Part shown: positions 25,580 through 35,023 of the stretch, piece after piece
Position numbering within the stretch: the stretch's first letter is position 1
Layout of the letters: each line of letters begins with the position of its first letter
NCBI RefSeq assembly: GCF_005222205.1
Contig: NZ_CP032346.1
Location: 725,001 to 789,000 of the forward strand
DNA length: 64,000 nt
Direction of reading: 5' to 3'
From: Azospirillum brasilense
GTDB lineage: Bacteria > Pseudomonadota > Alphaproteobacteria > Azospirillales > Azospirillaceae
The notes under the pieces: generated by a model
Told to the model about the DNA's origin: nothing
Seen by the model: the letters and a program-made list of their open reading frames with translations, nothing else
Database searches by the model: none
Position numbers and translations under genes: made by a program

Positions 25580-26038
25580 ATGACCCAGCCCAAGACGATG
25601 ACCGGCGGACGGTCGCTGCTGTTCGAACGGCTGATCGACTTCGAACCGGACCACCCGACGGGCGACGAGCCGTCCGCCACGGTGCTGTCCATGCCCGATC
25701 TCAAGGCGTCGATCCGGCGCGAGGTCGCGCGCATCCTCGACAGCCGCAGCACCGGCGCCCGCCGCCCCGACCTCGGCGGAACGGCGCTGGACTATGGGAT
25801 TGCCGACATCACGCATCTGGACGCCGCCTCCGACGCCGACCGCCGTCAGGTGGAGCGGATGGTGCGACAGGCCATCATCGATTTCGAGCCGCGGCTGAAG
25901 CGCCCGCGGGTGACCGTCAGCGCCGGAACCGGGCGCGGCACCATGGTCACCAGCATCTCCGGCGAGGTCGTGGCGGGCACCGTCACCGAACGGCTGGAGT
26001 TCGACGTGGGCCTGCGCGGCCACGCCGAATCCGGCTGA
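25580..26038 (+). CDS. tssE: TssE, T6SS baseplate gp25-like protein
   Basis: 152 aa, usual TssE size. The gp25 lysozyme-like fold is seen in the start block GGRSLLFERLIDFEPD, the SIRREVARILDSRSTGARRPDLGGTALDYGIADITHL segment, and the QAIIDFEPRLKRPRVTVSAG region near the end. It forms baseplate wedges with TssF, TssG and TssK. It follows the R3 repeat and is 14 bases from tssF. Confidence 0.94.
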   Translation: MTQPKTMTGGRSLLFERLIDFEPDHPTGDEPSATVLSMPDLKASIRREVARILDSRSTGARRPDLGGTALDYGIADITHLDAASDADRRQVERMVRQAIIDFEPRLKRPRVTVSAGTGRGTMVTSISGEVVAGTVTERLEFDVGLRGHAESG

Positions 26039-26052
26039 AAGGACGCATCAGG

Positions 26053-27849
26053 ATGCGGCGCGAGGACCTCCTCGACCATTACGAACGCGAGCTTCTCTAC
26101 GTCCGCCGGGCGGGCGAAGCCTTCGCGCGCAGCTATCCCAAGATCGCGCGCCGCTTGGCGCTGGGGCCGGATCAGGCCGCCGACCCCAACGTCGAGCGGC
26201 TGATCGAATCCTTCGCCTTCCTGTCGGGCCGCCTGCAACTCAATCTGGAACGCGAGTTCCCGCGCTTTTCCGAGGCGCTGCTCGGCATCCTGCACCCGCA
26301 GATGATCGCGCCGATCCCAGCCATGGGCATCGCGCGGATGGAGCCGACTCCCGGCGAGGGGCGGCTGACCGGCGGCTTCCGCGTGCCGCGCGGCACCCCG
26401 CTGCACGCCGTGGCCGAGGACAACATCCGCTGCCGCTTCCGCACCGCCTACGATGTGACGCTGTGGCCGGTCGCGGTGACCGACGCCGCGGTGGAGCCGG
26501 CGGACCGCTACGACTTCCTCGACGGCGCCGCCACCGCCTCGGTGCTGCGGCTGCGGCTGGAGACGCGCAACCAGTCCTTCGAGAATCTGCCGATCGACAA
26601 GCTGCGCCTGTTCATCGACGGCGAGACGATCCTCACCTCCGCCCTGCACGAACTGTTCCTGTGCGGCGTCGTTGAGATCGCCTATGTCCAGCCCGGCAAG
26701 CCGCCGGTGCGGCTGCGCGGCGAGAACTTGATCGCCCCGGTGGGCTTCGGTCCCGACGAGACGGTGCTGCCCCATCCCAGGCACGCCCAGCCCGCCTACG
26801 GCCTGCTGCAGGAATACTTCGAGTTCCCGCAGAAGTTCGACTTCTACGACCTGCCGCTTCCCCGGGGCCAGCTGTCGGGGGAGGTCGTCGACATCCTGAT
26901 CGCGGTGTCGCGCCCGCTGCCCAACCGCCTGACCCTGCGCAAGGACAGCTTCGTCCTCGGCTGCACGCCCATCGTCAACCTGTTCAACCGCACGGCGGAG
27001 CCAATCCGGCTGAACCACCGGCGAACCGCCTACCGCGTCGTCCCCGACGCCCTGCGCGAGCGCACGACCGAGGTCCATTCGATCCTGGAGGTCAGCGGCC
27101 TGCGCGACGGCGACGGCATGCATCACCGCTACGTCCCCCTCTTCTCCCACCATCACGCCGAGGCGGAGACCGAGCCGCGCGGCTTCTGGCTGGCCGCGCG
27201 CGAGCCGACCCAACGGGAGGACGTGCCGGGCACCGACATCCATCTCAGCCTGCACCACCTCGACCTGACGCCGACCGACCCGGCGGACGAGACGCTCCTC
27301 GTGCGCACGCTCTGCACCAACCGGGCGCTGGCCGAGCAGGTCCCGGCGGGCGCCGCGCTGATGATCGAGGAGGCGGCGCCCATCGCCACCATCCGCTGCC
27401 TGCACAAGCCGACGCCCGGCCGCCCCGCCCCGGCGGGCGGCTCCTCGGCCTGGAAGCTGATCTCGCACCTGTCGGTCAACCATCTCAGCCTGACCGGCGA
27501 CGCCGAGGGGCTGCGCGCCCTGCAATCGATCCTGCTGCTGCACGCGCCCGACGATCCGTCCGCCCAGCACCAGATCCGCGGCGTGCAGGGCCTGTCCTCC
27601 CGCCCGGTGCTGCACCGCATGGGGCAGGACGCCTGGCGCGGCTTCGTGCGCGGGCTGGAGGTGACTGTGGACTTGGACGAGCGGAACTTCGTCGGGGCCA
27701 GCCCGCTGGTCTTCGGCGGCGTGCTCAGCCGCTTTCTCGGGCTCTACGTCAACGTCAACGCCTTTGCCCAGCTTCGGCTGCGCTCGGTGCAACGGGAAGG
27801 GGTGTGGAAGGCATGGTCGCGCCTTGCCGGCAGCCAGCCGGTCCTGTGA
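26053..27849 (+). CDS. tssF: TssF, T6SS baseplate protein
   Basis: 598 aa, matching the family (about 580-620). VasA/ImpG landmarks: LLDHYERELLYVRRAGEAFARSYPKIARRL, NVERLIESFAFLSGRLQLNLEREFPRFSEALLGILHPQMIAPIPAMGIARM, and ESARLF-like YVNVNAFAQLRLRS near the C-terminus. Two TssF and one TssG build each wedge of the baseplate. The stop overlaps the tssG GTG (GTGA). Confidence 0.95.
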   Translation: MRREDLLDHYERELLYVRRAGEAFARSYPKIARRLALGPDQAADPNVERLIESFAFLSGRLQLNLEREFPRFSEALLGILHPQMIAPIPAMGIARMEPTPGEGRLTGGFRVPRGTPLHAVAEDNIRCRFRTAYDVTLWPVAVTDAAVEPADRYDFLDGAATASVLRLRLETRNQSFENLPIDKLRLFIDGETILTSALHELFLCGVVEIAYVQPGKPPVRLRGENLIAPVGFGPDETVLPHPRHAQPAYGLLQEYFEFPQKFDFYDLPLPRGQLSGEVVDILIAVSRPLPNRLTLRKDSFVLGCTPIVNLFNRTAEPIRLNHRRTAYRVVPDALRERTTEVHSILEVSGLRDGDGMHHRYVPLFSHHHAEAETEPRGFWLAAREPTQREDVPGTDIHLSLHHLDLTPTDPADETLLVRTLCTNRALAEQVPAGAALMIEEAAPIATIRCLHKPTPGRPAPAGGSSAWKLISHLSVNHLSLTGDAEGLRALQSILLLHAPDDPSAQHQIRGVQGLSSRPVLHRMGQDAWRGFVRGLEVTVDLDERNFVGASPLVFGGVLSRFLGLYVNVNAFAQLRLRSVQREGVWKAWSRLAGSQPVL

Positions 27850-28982
27850 CGGACCGCCCTCCCCCCTCCTCGGGCCACCCTCCCGCCCTGATCGACCGGC
27901 TGGAGGCCGAGCCCTGGGGCTTCGACCTGCTGCAGGCCATCGCCCTGCTGGAACGCGCCGCCCCGGGCCTGGCGCCGCTCGGCACCGGCATCGACCCGGA
28001 GCAGGAGGCCGTCCGCATCGAGCACGACCCCAGCTTCGTCTTCCCGGCCAGCGACGTCGTCGAGGCGCGGCGGACCGAGGACGGGCGTGGCGTGGTCCGC
28101 TCCCCCGTGCTGGGCGTGGCGGGCATCAACGGCCCCCTGCCCTACGTCGCCACCGAACTGCTCGTCGAGCGGGCGGCGCGACGCGACACGGCGGGCTCTG
28201 CCTTTTACGACATCTTCAACCACCGCCTGATGTCGATCTTCTACCGCACCCGCCAGGGCAGCCTGCCCCTGCTGGAGCGCGACCCGGAACGCACGCTGAT
28301 GGCGCGTGTGCTGCGCGCGCTGGCCGGCATCGGCACGCCCGGCCTGGAGCAGCGCCTGCCCGGCACGCCCGACCGCATGCTGCTCGCCTTCTCCGGCATC
28401 CTCGCCAACCGGCGCCGCTCGTCGTCCGGGCTTGAGGCGATCCTCGGCGCCGTCTTCCGGGTCAAGGTGCGGGTGGAGAGCTTCGTCGGGCGCTGGCTGC
28501 CGCTGGACGAGGAGAGCCGGACCCGGATCGGCGGCGGTTTCGGCGCGCGGAACAACAGCCTGGGCCGGACAGTCGTGCTGGGCCGCCGCGTCTGGGACCA
28601 GCAGAGCTGCTACGCCATCGAACTGACGCTCGACAGCCTGGAGCGCTTCCGCGAGTTCCTGCCCGACGGGCGGCACCACCAGACGCTCTGCGCGCTCGCC
28701 CGCTTCCACACCGGGGACGGCATGGACTTCCGCATCGTGCTGGTGCTGGAGGCCACCAAGGTGCCGCCGACGCGCCTGTCCACCAAACCGCCGGAGGGCA
28801 GCCGCCTCGGCTGGACCTCCTGGCTGCGGGCCCCGGGCCGCCCGAACCTGAAGGACGGGCGCCTGACCCTCGACCCCGCCCCCTCTAGCCCTCTCCCCTC
28901 TGGGGAGAGGGCGGCCCGCAGGGCCGGTGAGGGGGTTGCGCTTGTGCCGGACGTACCAACAAGCGCAACCCCCTCACCCTAA
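27846..28982 (+). CDS. tssG: TssG, T6SS baseplate protein with repeat-encoded tail
   Basis: 378 aa from a GTG overlapping the tssF stop. TssG/ImpH signatures: RLEAEPWGFDLLQAIALLERAAPG, FPASDVVEARR, GVAGINGPLPYVATELLVER, FYDIFNHRLMSIFYRT, and the end block LCALARFHTGDGMDFRIVLVLEATKVPPTRLS...SRLGWTSWL. Family proteins normally finish near LGWTSWL plus a short tail. Here about 34 further residues come from translating into the palindromic repeat at 28889-29006, which supplies the stop codon. That tail is probably not functional. Confidence 0.94.
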   Translation: MTDRPPPSSGHPPALIDRLEAEPWGFDLLQAIALLERAAPGLAPLGTGIDPEQEAVRIEHDPSFVFPASDVVEARRTEDGRGVVRSPVLGVAGINGPLPYVATELLVERAARRDTAGSAFYDIFNHRLMSIFYRTRQGSLPLLERDPERTLMARVLRALAGIGTPGLEQRLPGTPDRMLLAFSGILANRRRSSSGLEAILGAVFRVKVRVESFVGRWLPLDEESRTRIGGGFGARNNSLGRTVVLGRRVWDQQSCYAIELTLDSLERFREFLPDGRHHQTLCALARFHTGDGMDFRIVLVLEATKVPPTRLSTKPPEGSRLGWTSWLRAPGRPNLKDGRLTLDPAPSSPLPSGERAARRAGEGVALVPDVPTSATPSP

Positions 28983-29006
28983 CCCTCTCCCCAGGGGGGA
29001 GAGGGG
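28889..29006. repeat. GC-rich palindromic repeat, copy R4
   Basis: 118 bases: a left hairpin CCCTCTCCCC-TCT-GGGGAGAGGG (28889-28911), a central perfect 19-base stem (28927-28945 with 28958-28976, from GTGAGGGGGTTGCGC to GCGCAACCCCCTCAC), and a right hairpin of the same CCCTCTCCCC type (28983-29005). It overlaps the 3' end of tssG and lies just before tssH. Confidence 0.8.
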
Positions 29007-29057
29007 ACTTCGCAAGCACCTGACACCGCCCGCAACGTCATCCCAGGGAGCCGTCCC

Positions 29058-31673
29058 GTGACCGCCGACATCAAGTCCCTCATCGGAAAGCTCGACCGCG
29101 ACGGGCGCAAGGTTCTGGAACGCTCCGCCGCGCTGTGCGTCTCGCAGACCCATTACGACGTCGAGGCGGAGCATGTGCTGCTGGCGCTGCTGCGGCTGAA
29201 GGACGCCACCGTCGCCGGCATCCTGCGCCATTACGGCGTCGAGGCGGGCCGGCTGGAGACGGAACTCGAAGCGGCTCTGGACCGCATCCGCCGCGGCAAC
29301 AGCCGCACCCCGGCCTTCTCCCCCCGCGTGCCGGAGATGCTGGAAACGGCGCTGCTGATCTCCGTCACCCATCTCGACAGCCCGCAGATCGTCCTGCCGG
29401 CGATCCTGTGGGCCGCGGTCGCCTGCGATTCCGTGCGGGCGGTGGTGACGGAGTCCGCCCCCTCCCTGCTCGCCCTGCCGCGCGAGCGCACCGCGTCCGA
29501 CCTGCCGGAGCTGGTGCGCGTCCTGAAGGAGGGCGGACCGTCCGCCGCCGCGTCCGACTCCTCTCCCACCGCCGCTCCGGTCTCCACGGCGTCGGACGGG
29601 CGGGCCATGCTGGACCAGTACAGCCAGGACCTGACCGCCCAGGCCAAGGCCGGGAAGATCGACCCGGTGATCGGGCGCGACCGCGAGATCCGGCAGGTCA
29701 TCGACGTCATGATGCGCCGCCGTCAGAACAACCCGATCCTGGTCGGCGACCCCGGCGTCGGCAAGACCGCCATCGTCGAGGGGCTGGCCCTGCGCATCGC
29801 CGAGGGCGACGTGCCGCCGCCGCTGCGCGGCATGGTCATCCGCACGCTCGACCTCGGGCTGCTGCAAGCCGGAGCCGGTGTGAAGGGCGAGTTCGAGAAC
29901 CGGCTGAAGTCGATCATCAAGGAGGTCTCCGCCTCGCCCGTGCCGATGGTCGTCTTCATCGACGAGGCGCACGCGCTGATCGGCGCTGGCGGGGCCGCCG
30001 GCCAGGGCGACGCCGCCAACCTGCTGAAGCCCGCCCTGGCGCGCGGCGAGTTCCGCACCATCGCCGCCACCACCTGGGCCGAGTACAAGAAGTATTTCGA
30101 GAAGGACCCGGCGCTGGCCCGCCGCTTCCAGCCCGTCTCGGTGCCGGAGCCGGACGAGACGGCGGCGGCGGCCATGCTGCGCGGCCTCGTCCGCCGCTTC
30201 GAGGAGCATCACGGGGTCAGCGTGCTCGACGACGGCATCGCCGCCGCCGTGGCCCTGTCCGCCCGCTACATCCCCGCCCGCCAGTTGCCCGACAAGGCGA
30301 TCAGCGTGCTCGACACCGCCTGCGCCCGCGTCGCCATCGCCCGCAGCTCCAAGCCCGAGGCCATCGAGGCGATGGAGCGCGAGGACGCCATCCTGGCCCG
30401 CGAGGCCGAGCGGCTGGAGGCCGAGCCCGGCACCGCACACCACGCCCGCCTGTCGCAGATTTCGCAACGCCGCGGCGCGCTGGCCTTGGAAAAGGCCGCG
30501 CTGGATGAGCGCTGGACGCGCGAGCGCGACCTTGTCGATGCGGTGGAGGCCGCGCTGAAGGCCGGCCACGCGGTGGAGGCCGCCGCGGCCACGGAAAAGC
30601 TGAAAGCGATCCAGGGCGATAGTCCGCTGGTCCCGCACCGGGTGGACGGCGCGGTGGTCGCCGCCGTGGTGTCGAACTGGACCGGCATTCCGGTCGGCTC
30701 GATGTCCAAGGACGATCTGGAGGTGGTCGCCACGCTGGAGGACCGCATGGCCGCCCGCGTCGTCGGCCAGCCGCAGGCGCTCCAGGCCATCGCGCGGGCC
30801 GTGCGCGGCTACCGCGCCGGGCTGGGCGAGCCGCACCGTCCCATCGGCGTCTTCCTGCTGAGCGGCCCGAGCGGCGTCGGCAAGACCGAAACCGCCCTGG
30901 CGCTCGCCGAGCTGCTGAACGGCGGCGAGGACAGCCTGATCACCATCAACATGTCGGAGTATCAGGAGGCCCACGCCGTGGCGACCCTGCGCGGCGCCCC
31001 GCCGGGCTATGTCGGCTACGGCAGCGGCGGCGTCCTGACCGAGGCGGTGCGCCGCCGTCCCCACGCCGTGGTGCTGATGGACGAGGTCGAGAAGGCCCAC
31101 CCCGATGTGCTGGACATGTTCTATCAGGTCTTCGACAAGGGCGTGCTGGAGGACGGCGAGGGCGTGGAGGTCGACTTCCGCAACACGCTGATCCTGCTGA
31201 CCAGCAACCTCGGTGACACGGAGCTTTTCGCGTTGGGCCGCGAGGCGCTCGACGCCGGGCGCATCGGCGAGGCGCGGGAAGAGGGGCTGGCGGCTATCTC
31301 CGACGTGCTGCGCCGCCGCTTCCGCCCGGCCTTCCTCGGCCGCCTGTCCGTCGTGCCCTACTACCCGCTGAGCGAGGCACAGATCCGCCGCATCGTGACG
31401 ATGAAGCTGGACAAGCTGCAACGCCGCACCGCCGGCAACCGCGGCGCCGAGCTGGCCGTCACCGACGCGGCGGTGGAGGCGCTGGTGCTGCGGGCGCTGA
31501 ACTCCGACGCCGGGGCGCGCATGATTGACACGCTGCTGTCGGAGTTCGTGGTGCCGGAGGTGGCGATCCGCATCCTCGACCGCGTCGCCGCCGGCCAGCC
31601 GGTGGGCCGCATCACCGTGGACCACGGCGCGGACGGGCGCTTCACCGTCAGCGTGGACGGCACGGCGGCCTGA
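29058..31673 (+). CDS. tssH: TssH/ClpV, T6SS sheath-recycling AAA+ ATPase
   Basis: 871 aa from a GTG with CAGGGAG upstream. N-terminal Clp domain (residues 1-150), first AAA+ with Walker A GDPGVGKTAI and Walker B VVFIDEAHALIGAGG, the ClpV-length middle coiled coil, second AAA+ with Walker A SGPSGVGKTETAL and Walker B VVLMDEVEKAHPD, and C-terminal D2-small domain. ClpV unfolds contracted TssB-TssC sheaths for reuse. It lies between tssG and vgrG, which separates it from ClpB. Confidence 0.96.
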   Translation: MTADIKSLIGKLDRDGRKVLERSAALCVSQTHYDVEAEHVLLALLRLKDATVAGILRHYGVEAGRLETELEAALDRIRRGNSRTPAFSPRVPEMLETALLISVTHLDSPQIVLPAILWAAVACDSVRAVVTESAPSLLALPRERTASDLPELVRVLKEGGPSAAASDSSPTAAPVSTASDGRAMLDQYSQDLTAQAKAGKIDPVIGRDREIRQVIDVMMRRRQNNPILVGDPGVGKTAIVEGLALRIAEGDVPPPLRGMVIRTLDLGLLQAGAGVKGEFENRLKSIIKEVSASPVPMVVFIDEAHALIGAGGAAGQGDAANLLKPALARGEFRTIAATTWAEYKKYFEKDPALARRFQPVSVPEPDETAAAAMLRGLVRRFEEHHGVSVLDDGIAAAVALSARYIPARQLPDKAISVLDTACARVAIARSSKPEAIEAMEREDAILAREAERLEAEPGTAHHARLSQISQRRGALALEKAALDERWTRERDLVDAVEAALKAGHAVEAAAATEKLKAIQGDSPLVPHRVDGAVVAAVVSNWTGIPVGSMSKDDLEVVATLEDRMAARVVGQPQALQAIARAVRGYRAGLGEPHRPIGVFLLSGPSGVGKTETALALAELLNGGEDSLITINMSEYQEAHAVATLRGAPPGYVGYGSGGVLTEAVRRRPHAVVLMDEVEKAHPDVLDMFYQVFDKGVLEDGEGVEVDFRNTLILLTSNLGDTELFALGREALDAGRIGEAREEGLAAISDVLRRRFRPAFLGRLSVVPYYPLSEAQIRRIVTMKLDKLQRRTAGNRGAELAVTDAAVEALVLRALNSDAGARMIDTLLSEFVVPEVAIRILDRVAAGQPVGRITVDHGADGRFTVSVDGTAA

Positions 31674-31689
31674 CCGGGGAGCGGCGAGG

Positions 31690-33765
31690 ATGGCGAAGCG
31701 CTTTTCCCAGGACGGCCAGTATCTGTCCATCACCACCCCGCTGGGGGCGGACGCGCTGGCGCTGCGCACCATCGTGGGGGAGGAGCGGCTGTCGTCGCTG
31801 TTCACCTACCGCGTCACGATGATCTCGTCGGACGAGGACATCGCCTTCGACCGCGTCGTCGGCAAGGCGGTGACCGTCGCCATCACGCTGGGCGACCAGG
31901 AGACGGTGCGTTACATCAACGCCATCGTCGGGCGGATCGAGCTGACCCACGTCGATGACCGCGGCCAGGTCGCCCATTACGAGGCGGAGCTTCACCCCTG
32001 GCTGTGGATGCTGACCCATTCCGGCGACTGCCGCATCTTCCAGGAGAAGACGGTCCCGGAAATCGTCGAGGAGGTCTGCAAGGGCGCCGGCTACACCGAC
32101 CTCAAGAAGTCGCTGACCGGCACCTACGCCAAGCGCGAATATTGCGTGCAGTACCGCGAGACCGACTACAACTTCGTCGCCCGGCTGCTCGAAGAGGAAG
32201 GCATCTTCTATTACTTCGCGCATGAGGACGGGAAGCACACGCTGGTGCTGGGCGACGGGGCCAACGCCTTTGCCAAGAGCACGCTGCTCGACGCCTTCGA
32301 ATACCGCACCACCGAAGGGCACGACGACGAGGACCATGTGCTGAACGGGCTCAGCGTCGAGCGGCGCGTGACGACCAAGAGCTACGGCATCGACGGCTAC
32401 CATTTCGAGACGCCCTCGACCGATCTCTACGCCACGGCGGAAGGCGCGTCGGGCTTCGGCACGGTCAGCGACTACATGGGCCGCCACACCACCTCGTCGG
32501 ATGGGGAGGCGATGGCCAAGCTGCGCCAGCAGGCGCTGGCCTTCCCCGGACGCCGGGTGCGCGGCAGCGGCGAATGCCGGTCGCTGGAGGCCGGGACGCG
32601 CATCACCGTGTCGGGCCACCGCAAGAGCGACCTGAACGCCGAATATGTCCTGCATTCCGTGCGCATCGACGGGGCGAGCGGCCATTTCAACGCCCATTTC
32701 ACCGCCTTCCCGCCGGACCTGCCCTTCCGCCCGCTCGACACGGCGGTGAAGCCGCGCATCCACTCCACCCAGACCGCCATCGTCGTCGGCAAGAGCGGGG
32801 AGGAGATCTGGCTCGACAAGTACGGGCGCATCAAGGTGCAGTTCCACTGGGACCGGCTGGGCAAGAAGGACGAGAAAAGCTCCTGCTGGGTCCGCGTCGC
32901 GCAGAACTGGGCGGGCAAGAACTACGGCATCATGTTCTTCCCCCGCGTCGGGCAGGAGGTGGTGGTGACCTTCCTCGACGGCGACCCCGACCGTCCGCTG
33001 GTCACCGGCTCCGTCTACAACGCGGAGCAGACCGTGCCCTACACGCTGCCCGACGATTCGACCAAGAGCACCATCAAGACCCAGACCTCGAAGAACGGCA
33101 CCGGCAAGTTCAACGAGATCCGCTTCGAGGACAAGGCCGATGCCGAGGAGATTTTCGTTCACGCCCAGAAGGACATGAACGTCGAGGTGTTGAACGACGT
33201 GACCCGCCTCATCAAACACGACGAGGTGGAGACGGTCGAGAACGACAGCACCATCGACATCCAGCACGACCGCAAGCTGACCGTGAAGAACGATCACAGC
33301 ATCACCGTGTCGGAAGGCAACGAGACTCACGAGGTCGCGAAGGGCACGCGCGCCGTCACGGTGAAGGGGAACGAGACCCACACGAACAAGGCCGACTTCA
33401 CCCACAAGGCCGACGGCGACTACACCCTGACCGTGAAGGGCAACCTGACCATCGACGTGACCGGCGACGTGGTGATCAAGGGCAAGTCGGTCAAGGTGAC
33501 CGCCACCTCTGGCGAGGTCGGCGTCAAGTCCGGGACGGACATGAAGCTCGACGCCGGCGGCGCCTTCAACGCGAAGTCCGGCATGGCCATGGAGATCAAG
33601 TCGGGCATGGGCATGGACGTCAAGGCGAGCATGGGGATGAACCTGAAGGCCGGCATGGCCCTGTCCGCCGAGGGGCTGTCCGCCACGCTGAAGGCCCAGA
33701 CCATGGGCGAGGTCAGCGCCGGCGCCATCATGACCGTCAAAGGCACCCTGGTGAAGGTGAATTGA
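31690..33765 (+). CDS. vgrG: TssI/VgrG, T6SS spike protein
   Basis: 691 aa. The gp27-like part starts at FSQDGQYLSITTPLGADALALRTIVGEERLSSLFTYRVTMIS and includes ITHVDDRG-type and CVQYRETDYNFVARLLEEEGIFYYF. The gp5-like OB fold holds GEEIWLDKYGRIKVQFHWDR and CWVRVAQNWAGKNYGIMFFPRVGQEVVVTFLDGDPDRPLVTGSVYN. The C-terminal beta-helix is built of VKGN/VTVSEGNETH-like and KSGMxMxxKxGM repeats and ends without an extra effector domain. Start ATG 16 bases after tssH. The two following genes are probable spike partners. Confidence 0.97.
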   Translation: MAKRFSQDGQYLSITTPLGADALALRTIVGEERLSSLFTYRVTMISSDEDIAFDRVVGKAVTVAITLGDQETVRYINAIVGRIELTHVDDRGQVAHYEAELHPWLWMLTHSGDCRIFQEKTVPEIVEEVCKGAGYTDLKKSLTGTYAKREYCVQYRETDYNFVARLLEEEGIFYYFAHEDGKHTLVLGDGANAFAKSTLLDAFEYRTTEGHDDEDHVLNGLSVERRVTTKSYGIDGYHFETPSTDLYATAEGASGFGTVSDYMGRHTTSSDGEAMAKLRQQALAFPGRRVRGSGECRSLEAGTRITVSGHRKSDLNAEYVLHSVRIDGASGHFNAHFTAFPPDLPFRPLDTAVKPRIHSTQTAIVVGKSGEEIWLDKYGRIKVQFHWDRLGKKDEKSSCWVRVAQNWAGKNYGIMFFPRVGQEVVVTFLDGDPDRPLVTGSVYNAEQTVPYTLPDDSTKSTIKTQTSKNGTGKFNEIRFEDKADAEEIFVHAQKDMNVEVLNDVTRLIKHDEVETVENDSTIDIQHDRKLTVKNDHSITVSEGNETHEVAKGTRAVTVKGNETHTNKADFTHKADGDYTLTVKGNLTIDVTGDVVIKGKSVKVTATSGEVGVKSGTDMKLDAGGAFNAKSGMAMEIKSGMGMDVKASMGMNLKAGMALSAEGLSATLKAQTMGEVSAGAIMTVKGTLVKVN

Positions 33766-33766
33766 G

Positions 33767-34447
33767 ATGGCCGGCGAAAGCCCACCTGAAGCCCGGATTG
33801 CCGATCCCCAGCCCGTGGAGGAGCGCGACGAGCAGGGCCGCATCGTCCGCAGCGGCGAGATGCGCGATGAGGAGTTCCACGGCCTCTACACCGCTTATGG
33901 CGAGGACGGCCACCCGATCCTGCGCGCCCGGCTGCGCGCCGGGAAGCTGCACGGGGAGGTGCGCAACTACGCGCCCGGCGGCGCCCTGGTCCAGGTGGCC
34001 GAGTATGCGGACGGCGTGCAGCACGGTCAGACCACCTTCTACGCCAACGCCCGCCCGACCTGCCGCATGACCTACCGCAACGGCCTGCTCAACGGCCCGT
34101 CGGTCTTCTTCCACGAGAGCGGCACGGTGGCCGCCGTCTTCCAGTATTGCGACGGCAAGCGCGAGGGCGAAGCGCTGTTCCACAGCCCGCAGGGCCGCCC
34201 GATGCGGCGGGAGAGCTACGCCAACGACCGCCTGCACGGCCCGGTGCTGGGCTATTACGACGACGGCACGGTGAGCGAGCGCGCGGCCTTCCTGGACGGG
34301 CTCCAGGACGGGGTGCTGCGCCGCTTCTTCCCCTCCGGCGCGCTGATGCAGCACGGCGTCTATCGCCGCGGCCTGCTGATCGAACCGCTGCGGACCTATT
34401 CGGAGGACGGCAAGGAGATCGCCGTGCTGGAGCCCCCGGCGGGGTGA
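33767..34447 (+). CDS. MORN-repeat protein next to VgrG
   Basis: 226 aa made of about eight MORN/YwqK-type repeats with the pattern G-x-LHG-x-x-x-x-Y-x-x-x-G, for example AGKLHGEVRNYAPGGALVQVAEY, NGLLNGPSVFFHESGTVAAVF and NDRLHGPVLGYYDDGTV. No signal peptide or membrane helix, and no catalytic domain recognised. It begins one base after the vgrG stop, so it is translated with the spike. MORN proteins in this position could be adaptors or effector-related factors; the function here is not known. Confidence 0.85.
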   Translation: MAGESPPEARIADPQPVEERDEQGRIVRSGEMRDEEFHGLYTAYGEDGHPILRARLRAGKLHGEVRNYAPGGALVQVAEYADGVQHGQTTFYANARPTCRMTYRNGLLNGPSVFFHESGTVAAVFQYCDGKREGEALFHSPQGRPMRRESYANDRLHGPVLGYYDDGTVSERAAFLDGLQDGVLRRFFPSGALMQHGVYRRGLLIEPLRTYSEDGKEIAVLEPPAG

Positions 34448-34466
34448 GGAAAACCCTTGGGGAGGT

Positions 34467-34523
34467 CTTGCCCCCTCCCTAACCCTCCCCCGCTTCGCAG
34501 GGGAGGGTTAGGGAGGGGGCAAG
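34467..34523. terminator. Perfect 24-bp hairpin between convergent genes
   Basis: Left arm 34467-34490 (CTTGCCCCCTCCC...), nine-base loop CGCTTCGCA, right arm 34500-34523, all 24 pairs complementary. It lies between the MORN gene (plus) and the DUF4280 gene (minus), where a bidirectional terminator is expected, although there is no T-tract. It shares CCCTCCCC-type arms with the other palindromic repeats and may be a minimal member. Confidence 0.7.
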
Positions 34524-34536
34524 AGCCCCGCACGCC

Positions 34537-34929
34537 TCACGGCGTCTGCACCGTGAACTGCCCCGGCACGACGATCTGGATCACCCCGCCCCAGTTGCAC
34601 ATCAGCTTGCTGGTGGAGGTCAGGGCCGGCATGTTGCCGACCATCACCGTGGGCGCTCCGGGCACCCAGGGGGCGACGGTGCATGGAACGCAGGGCTGCG
34701 GCTTGATCACACCCGGCGGCGGCACCGGAATCATCGAGGCCACCACCGGGTTGGCCGGGCTGGTGCACACGCCGAAGGGCGGGATGTTCATGATCGGCTT
34801 GTTGTCCATGATGTTGGCCATCGGCGGACCGCCGGCCATCGTCCGGTTCAACGGCAGCACCACCAGGGCGGACGGCGCCGCCCCGAAGCTGCAGGTCATC
34901 ATGGCGCCCGCGCACACCGCCTGACTCAT
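34537..34929 (-). CDS. DUF4280 PAAR-like spike-tip protein
   Basis: 130 aa. DUF4280 features: MSQAVCAGAMMTCSFGAAPSAL at the start, MNIPPFGVCTSPANP in the middle, PCVPCTVAPWVPGAPTV and NMPALTSTSKLMCNWGGVIQIVVPGQ at the end. Conserved cysteines resemble those of PAAR proteins that sharpen the VgrG tip and load effectors. The ATG at 34929 is used because it begins the conserved start; an upstream ATG adds non-conserved residues. Encoded on the opposite strand to vgrG. No toxin domain is fused and no immunity gene is seen. Confidence 0.88.
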   Translation of the reverse strand: MSQAVCAGAMMTCSFGAAPSALVVLPLNRTMAGGPPMANIMDNKPIMNIPPFGVCTSPANPVVASMIPVPPPGVIKPQPCVPCTVAPWVPGAPTVMVGNMPALTSTSKLMCNWGGVIQIVVPGQFTVQTP

Positions 34930-35023
34930 CCCGTTCCTCCATCCCGAAACGACGGCTGGAAGAGTGGGCCTCTCCACCGCCCCGCGGCAAGCGAGCCCTG
35001 GACCGGAATGGTCCGAATTCGCT

